Assembly: GCA_003971905.1 (NCBI GenBank)
Contig: RSEE01000091.1
Span: forward strand, 124,001 to 188,000
DNA: 64,000 bases
DNA from: Moniliella sp. 'wahieum'
Taxonomy: Eukaryota > Basidiomycota > Moniliellomycetes > Moniliellales > Moniliellaceae
Direction: 5' to 3'
Part shown: one piece after another, positions 59,021-64,000 of the stretch
Numbering within the stretch: the stretch's first letter is position 1
Layout: each line of letters opens with the position of its first letter
The notes under the pieces: model-generated
Seen by the model: only the letters and a program-made list of their open reading frames with translations
What the model was told of the DNA's origin: nothing
The model's database searches: none
Translations under genes and position numbers: made by a program

Positions 59021-59776
59021 ATGGCCGAGGGTCTCTACTCGCTTGCCTCGGCTGTCCCCCTCGTCCAGTCGCCTGCGCTGCGTGCGCCTCCCTACCCCGC
59101 CCTCCCGCAGGAGAACTACATGCGCTGCCTGCGTCCGTCTCCGAGTACTTTGTGTACGACTTTTCGCTCGAGTCCTTTGTCCTCGCCCCGCCCCTCCCCC
59201 CCCACCCCCGCCCACCACCCGCCCCGCCCCTCTCACCGCCGCGCTGCTCCAGCCGGCGCTGGGACCACGTGCGCGCAATGCCCAGATTCGGGAACTTCTC
59301 CAACGCGCTCAACAAACGGTGGCCCAACAGACGAACAGAAAGCTCTGCGTCGCCGCACGTTTCTCCTCCATGCTGCCCCAGGCTGGCAGCCCGAATCTGT
59401 ACTGGTGCCCCAACCCAAAATCAGTTCACCTCCCCACCAGCCGGCTCTGCCCGTCCAGCCGACCCTTCCGCCGCCGACAGAGTCTGAGTCAAGTGACCTC
59501 AACCAGCTGAGCGACCCAAGCCAGCTGAGCGACCCAAGCAACACCCACGACCCAAGGGACCAGCCATCCGACGATAGCTTGTTTGCCCTTCTCTCCTCGC
59601 CTGCACCTGCACCTCCTACACCTGCACCTGCACCTGTAACTGCGCCTGCATCTGTACCTGTAACTGCGCCTGCATCTGTACCTGCATCGCAGCCGCTCCG
59701 GGCCACCCCCAGCTCCGCTACGCCCAAGGAAGAGGACGAGCTGGCGCAGCTCGCCGCTGAGCTCGGTGGGCTGTGA
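59021..59776 (+). CDS. Hypothetical proline-rich protein
   Basis: Not recognised. Start MAEGLYSLASAVPLVQSPAL. The N-terminal region PYPALPQENYMR continues one frame over as SVSEYFVYDFSLESFVLAP. A middle helix is ALGPRARNAQIRELLQRAQQ, then RRRTFLLHAAPGWQPESVLV. The C-terminal third is disordered: LNQLSDPSQLSDPSN repeats, then Pro-Ala-Thr-Val repeats (TPAPAPVTAPASVPVTAPAS), ending DELAQLAAELGGL, an amphipathic helix. Two or three frame breaks join these. It lies 95 nt from the convergent TAF5 stop. The terminal helix may be a docking peptide; this is inference only. Confidence 0.55.
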   Translation: MAEGLYSLASAVPLVQSPALRAPPYPALPQENYMRCLRPSPSTLCTTFRSSPLSSPRPSPPTPAHHPPRPSHRRAAPAGAGTTCAQCPDSGTSPTRSTNGGPTDEQKALRRRTFLLHAAPGWQPESVLVPQPKISSPPHQPALPVQPTLPPPTESESSDLNQLSDPSQLSDPSNTHDPRDQPSDDSLFALLSSPAPAPPTPAPAPVTAPASVPVTAPASVPASQPLRATPSSATPKEEDELAQLAAELGGL

Positions 59777-59870
59777 CATGTGATGGGTGATGTGTAACAT
59801 GTAACTAGCTACTCGGATCTCTATCTATGAGGCCTAAGGCCAACGGTACAACCTCATTAGTAGGATGCAT

Positions 59871-62428
59871 TCACAGCGCCGGGTCGTGGTATCCGGCCAC
59901 GAGACAGAGGTTCCTTGGAGTAAACCGTACATCGACCATGGCAGTTTGTTTGGTGAACCAGGTGGCAAGACAGTCGGCCGACGACGTCTTGACCCACATC
60001 TTGGCGGGTGCACTTTCGCCCGCGCCAAGCGCTTCGGCAAGCGCACCCGGTCGTCCTCCTTCCTCTGCCACTGTGCTCCGTTTCCCCCCAGCGGACAACA
60101 CATCCCAACACCGTACCGTCCCATCCCCAGCGGCCGAGACGAGGAGCGCACCATCGCGACTAAAGTCCATCGCATGTACACTTGCCGTATGGCCCCACAT
60201 GGTCTTGATCCTCCGTCCAGACCCCAAATCCCAAATCGAGATGGCGGTATCTTCCCCGGCCACGGCGTCGCCGCCCGCTGCTCGCCAGAACCCATCGCCC
60301 CAGCCAGCCGAGGCCAAGAACCGGCCGTCAGGCGAAATTTTAACGCAGGCCACGCCGCTTGTGTGGCCAACAAATAGTCGCACCCCCGTGCCCCTCTGCA
60401 CATCCCACAGTCGACAAGTCCGATCCGACGATCCCGTTGCCAAGTACAACGAGTTGGGATGAAAATCGAGACAGTCCACATCGCTCCCATGGCCAGCGTA
60501 GATGCGCAATGGGTTGATCCGTTCCGTCGACCCAGCCGCGCTGTCCGGTCGGCCGAGGCAGTAGCAAGTACATGCCCAACGGACCCCACTTGGCCTGCCA
60601 AACGGGTAACTCGTGCCCGCGGTACACTACTGTGGCCGAGTACGTGTCCAAGTTCCACAATCGGGCTGTACCGTCGGCCGAGCCCGAGAGGAGATAGTGA
60701 GGAGCACTGGCCGAACCCGACAGGGGATCAAAGTCCACACTGTACACAGGTCCGGAATGACCAATCAACTTACGCGTTGCCCGTCCCGGCGCACGGTGAG
60801 CTCGCAGCGACTTGCTGTCTCGTACTTGGCTCAACTCAAAGTCGGACTGCAACGGGCGCAACGCTTCCCCCTTGAGCGACCACAGTTGCACGTAACTCTC
60901 CTCAAACCCGGCCGCCATCACGTAGCGTCATAGGAAAATGTCGAGCACGTTAGACCGTCGTCCGCGTCAAAGTAAGTGTACACACACGCTCGGGAGCGCC
61001 ACGCTTCCCATTGGACCTTCCTCTGACTCTGGCTGTGCGGACGGGGTGAACCGCAGTGCTTTCCGCGCATCCAGCACCTTGGCCACTTCGCGGTTCACAT
61101 CTGCTACCCTGTACCCTGTGGCAGCGGCAGCAGGTCCGCCACACTCGCACCTTCCACCCCTGACTCGTAGCGGGGGCCGTGTTGAGGGATACCTCGCTCG
61201 GTTCGGTTGGCGGCACGGGTTCTTTCTTTTCGTCTGTGACCGTCTCGTCGGTGGGAGGGAAGCTTGTTGTTCCTTGCCATCCAGTCGGAGATCAGCAATT
61301 CTTTTGGACTTCTTCCTTGAGCCGATCGGGCAAAGGCACGAGCGGATGCAATTTCAAACGCGGTCGCGCATTCACGTCCTTCACCACGTCGCGCTCTGTC
61401 GAAGCAAGTGGCGCCTTGCCCAAGCTCGCAGCCGGCACTGGGAACCCCATCAGCCCCGTTCCTTCGAGTAGCTGCGACGGCGCTACCTCCCACGGTTCCT
61501 GGTCGAGCAACTCGATCCGTGTGCGGTCATTGAGCGTGCGCAGTACTTGCGCACGAGCACGGTGCTGCACGTCGGGGGCGAGTTCAGCCTGGGCCGGTCC
61601 GAGGTCCAGGTAGCAGGCTGCATTGACGCGGCAATCGGACCCATGCCATCGGTCAACCAAGATAGGAGGAGAGAAAACGTGCTGCGGGTCAACTTGAGCA
61701 CATAACGTTCGCTTGGAACTGCAGTGCCACCTGGCCATTGGACGCGGTGCTCGTCGAGGAGAACGTGGCATCAGGCGGAAGCAGGTGCTGGGGCAGCGTA
61801 GCTGCCCGGAGGGGCGGGAGCAACGCGCTAGCCGCCCCGCCAGTTGCGATCAATGACGCAGCATGTCGATCGTAAAAGGCGCGTGCGGCATCGGATTGGG
61901 CGCGACGGACCAGGTCGAGGTAGGCATGAGCAAACACAGGGACCAAAACCGGGCGCAGCTCGGGCTGGTACACGTCCAGACTACCTTGCACCCAGCGCAG
62001 CAGCTCAGAAAACCCACGAGCAGAATCGGTTGGGTCTCGCGCCAGAGCTTCCGCCGCGCGCTTCTCGGCCGGGTGAGGATGCTGGAGGGGGGACCGGCCT
62101 GCGACGCGGGGGCACGCGGCGCGTTGTTGCTGGCAAGGGTGGGGGCCGGCACGGGGGCAGGCGCAGTGACAGGCGCAGGGGCCGGTACAGGCGCAGATGC
62201 GCGTCCTGCCCGCTGGTTCAGCTCGGAGGAGAAGGCGGAAATGACCTTGTCAAAGCCCTTGCGGCGGAGGTAGGAGATGATGGCGCTGTTCGCCTCGTCT
62301 TCGCTCATGTCTGGCCGCGCTTGGTGGGGCTGGGGCTGAGGCTGGGAAGGGGGTTGGGAAGAAGAAGGCGGCTGGGCCTTGGGCAGGTGGGAAGCGGCGG
62401 CGGCGGGGACGCCATTGCCTTCGCCCAT
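59871..62428 (-). CDS. TAF5: TAF5, WD40 subunit of TFIID (and SAGA)
   Basis: Scaffold of the general transcription factor TFIID. Start MGEGNGVPAAAASHLPKAQP. An N-terminal LisH-like helix is IISYLRRKGFDKVISAF. Then the TAF5 NTD2 domain: FSELLRWVQGSLDVYQPELR and PVFAHAYLDLVRRAQSDAAR, ARAFYDRHAASLI. A linker has ELLDQEPWEVAPSQ. WD40 repeats follow: ATRKLIGHSGPVYSVDFDPL, HYLLSGSADGTARLWNLDTY, VVYRGHELPVWQAKWGPLGM, DVDCLDFHPNSLYLATGSSD, RTCRLWDVQRGTGVRLFVGH, TSVHAMDFSRDGALLVSAAGD-type. The end is RFTPRNLCLVAGYHDPAL, as expected for TAF5. Frame breaks occur between NTD2 and the linker, near 60950 and near 60500. Confidence 0.92.
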
Positions 62429-63434
62429 CGTGCGCGACACGTCGATGGTGGAGGATGGCCAATGGCGGTTATAGCACCACCAGGCGCGAAGGCGGCCGAC
62501 TGCCATCTCAGATCTCACTCTTCAAATTCAACCCGCGACGAAGCGGGGGCACCAATTCCGCATCCATTCCGCCCGCGGGATGGAAACTTGAAAATAAGAG
62601 AGACCGGCGCCATCCTTTCAAGCTAACTATAAACCGCTGCGCCGACGCACAGACGGACCAATTAGGAGGTTAGGAAAGATGAGCACGATGTGCGTACGGA
62701 TAATTGCGGCGTTTGGGGCCCCTTCCATGTTCGGCTGCAATGGATGACCGTATCTTTGAAAATATCCTTGATTCTCACACTAATATATCGTAGTACACTA
62801 TATTACTGGGGATAGAGTTGGCATCTGTGCTTCGATGAGAGGGCTGCGAAATGTAGTGCTTTATATTCGGAAATAACCAGATCGCCGCGTTCACAAAGGG
62901 GGCGGAGCGACGGGAGAACCTCGAGCTGTGGCGGTGGTTCCTTCTACCCTCTATTTACAGATTGAAGTGATGAGACCTGTAGAATCCCGATGGCCGTCGA
63001 TGGTGATGCGCAATCGCACTGATGGTGGAGGTGGTTAGATTAAATTTCAAAGGCAACCAGCAACGCCTAGAACATCAAGCAGTGAGTCGCCACCAGGGGC
63101 TAAGCTGCGGAACAAGGAAACCAGAGAGAGAAAACAACGGAACTCCTAGGCCTGAGGAGGAACTGAAGCGACGTTGGCCAAAGCACGAGCCACCTGACGG
63201 CTCAAAATGAGGGACACCTGGCTTCAGTATATATCGCAACAGACGTGCGGACTCTCTTATACAATCCACAACTAAATATGAGTTGAAACCCGCGGGAATG
63301 CATATAGCTGTTGTGTGCGCCACACTCGCGGTATATATATCGGGACGGCCGCAGTGTCCTCGATGCTTTGGAGAATCCCCCCAATCCCTGCAAACACACC
63401 TCCGACCCTCTCGGCTATACCACCATCAACTTCG
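62429..63434. other. Region between TAF5 and F-box copy 3
   Basis: The first 200 nt are the TAF5 upstream region. From 62625 on it is the inverted duplicate of the DNA upstream of F-box copy 2. A TATATATATCGGG stretch at 63330-63345, about 100 nt before the F-box start, is a likely TATA element; its mirror lies at 39116-39128 in copy 2. Confidence 0.55.
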
Positions 63435-64000
63435 ATGCTCGACCGCTTTCCCTTTGAGATCCTTCTGCAAATCGCCACCAGCGGCCACCTTGCACCTCGT
63501 GAACTCATCCACCTGTCGTGGACTTGCCAAGGTACTCATACCTCCCTCCTGCATGTGCAACCCCAAGCATCGCCCTATGCTAGGAACCGGCGTCTGTAGT
63601 CTCCAACAGGCCTCGATGTTGGATCCGCTAACTCGCTGTGCTCATCCCAGGCCTCCATGCTATTTTGCAAGACGAAACGCTGTGGCACCATGTCGCTTTA
63701 CTTCTTCTCCATCTTCCATCCATGGCCACCCTCTCCCTCAGGCCGCCTATCAGTGGGGCGGTTTGAGGTTGCACCGCGCACGTGGCAGGGACTGCTTGTT
63801 GCTTGTGAGATGCTGGAGGAAGAGTTTGGGTGGACCATGACCGGAACCTCTCTGCTCACCAAGCAGACCATCCCCCTCCCCAGCCGAAGACTAGGGATTC
63901 ATTGTTTTGGCGACGACGCCCTCGGGAAACAAACCCCGATCCTTCTCCACCCCCGCATCTTACTACGGTTCTCCCTCATGCCCAGTGCGATACAATGGTT
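62625..64000 (+). repeat. Inverted segmental duplication, copy B
   Basis: Matches the reverse complement of 38462-39840 and runs off the window end, so its true length is not known. The left boundary is about 200 nt upstream of the TAF5 start codon, where similarity begins at AACTATAAACCGCTGCG. Confidence 0.8.
63435..64000 (+). CDS. F-box protein, copy 3 (cut by window end)
   Basis: MLDRFPFEILLQIATSGHLA, PRELIHLSWTCQ, an intron of about 120 nt (from 63532 to 63651), then GLHAILQDETLWHHVALLLL. Beyond that a frame change is needed to reach TWQGLLVACEMLEEEFGWTM and TGTSLL, as in copies 1 and 2. Closer to copy 2 than to copy 1. The remainder lies outside the window. Confidence 0.6.

Overview
This is eukaryotic nuclear DNA from a filamentous fungus, most likely a basidiomycete. 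The evidence is short GT-AG introns (about 58-200 nt, some with a TACTAAC-type branch site), closely packed genes on both strands, and fungal families such as a ThrE/PRM10 membrane protein, a DUF3533/SNG1 protein, a secreted class 3 lipase, TOM20 and a kinesin-14. I cannot name the species. Nearly every conserved gene is cut by one or more 1-nt frame breaks, many of them in homopolymers, and this includes genes that should be essential (ribosomal protein L40, RRP4, TAF5, TRS120). I read these mainly as uncorrected long-read assembly errors. Gene spans below therefore run across frame breaks.

Layout. 0-3.7 kb: no clear gene. 3.7-24.3 kb: a gene-dense housekeeping block, mostly on the minus strand: NTA1-type N-terminal amidase, SPX-RING protein, DUF3533 membrane protein, PRM10-like transporter, TOM20, BFR2, then RRP4 (+), which diverges from BFR2, and a kinesin-14. 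25-27.5 kb: a charged nuclear protein carrying a probable RAD51-interacting motif (+), convergent with a nitronate monooxygenase (-). 28.7-40.1 kb: an unstable region with two long F-box genes in inverted orientation (28.7-31.0 plus, 36.7-39.0 minus) and two F-box fossils. These surround a ubiquitin-L40 fusion gene, an alpha/beta hydrolase and an LTR-like repeat. 40-47.6 kb: gene-poor, with a secreted lipase, an intron-containing tRNA-Arg and an orphan membrane protein. 47.6-53.2 kb: an acyl-CoA ligase and a condensation-type acyltransferase, both ending in the peroxisomal tripeptide AKL, separated by a second LTR-like copy. 53.7-62.4 kb: TRAPP-II subunit TRS120, tRNA-Lys with an intron, an unknown proline-rich protein, and TAF5 (-). 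62.6-64.0 kb: an inverted duplicate of the 38.5-39.8 kb segment, holding a third F-box gene cut by the window end.

Most notable: the ubiquitin half of the L40 fusion is strongly diverged. It has lost Arg72 and Arg74, most lysines and the hydrophobic patch, but keeps Gly75-Gly76, so it looks like a cleavable chaperone domain rather than a working ubiquitin. The two AKL-ending enzymes may form a small peroxisomal acyl-activation and transfer pair. The RAD51-motif protein may be a fungal RAD51AP1-like recombination cofactor.
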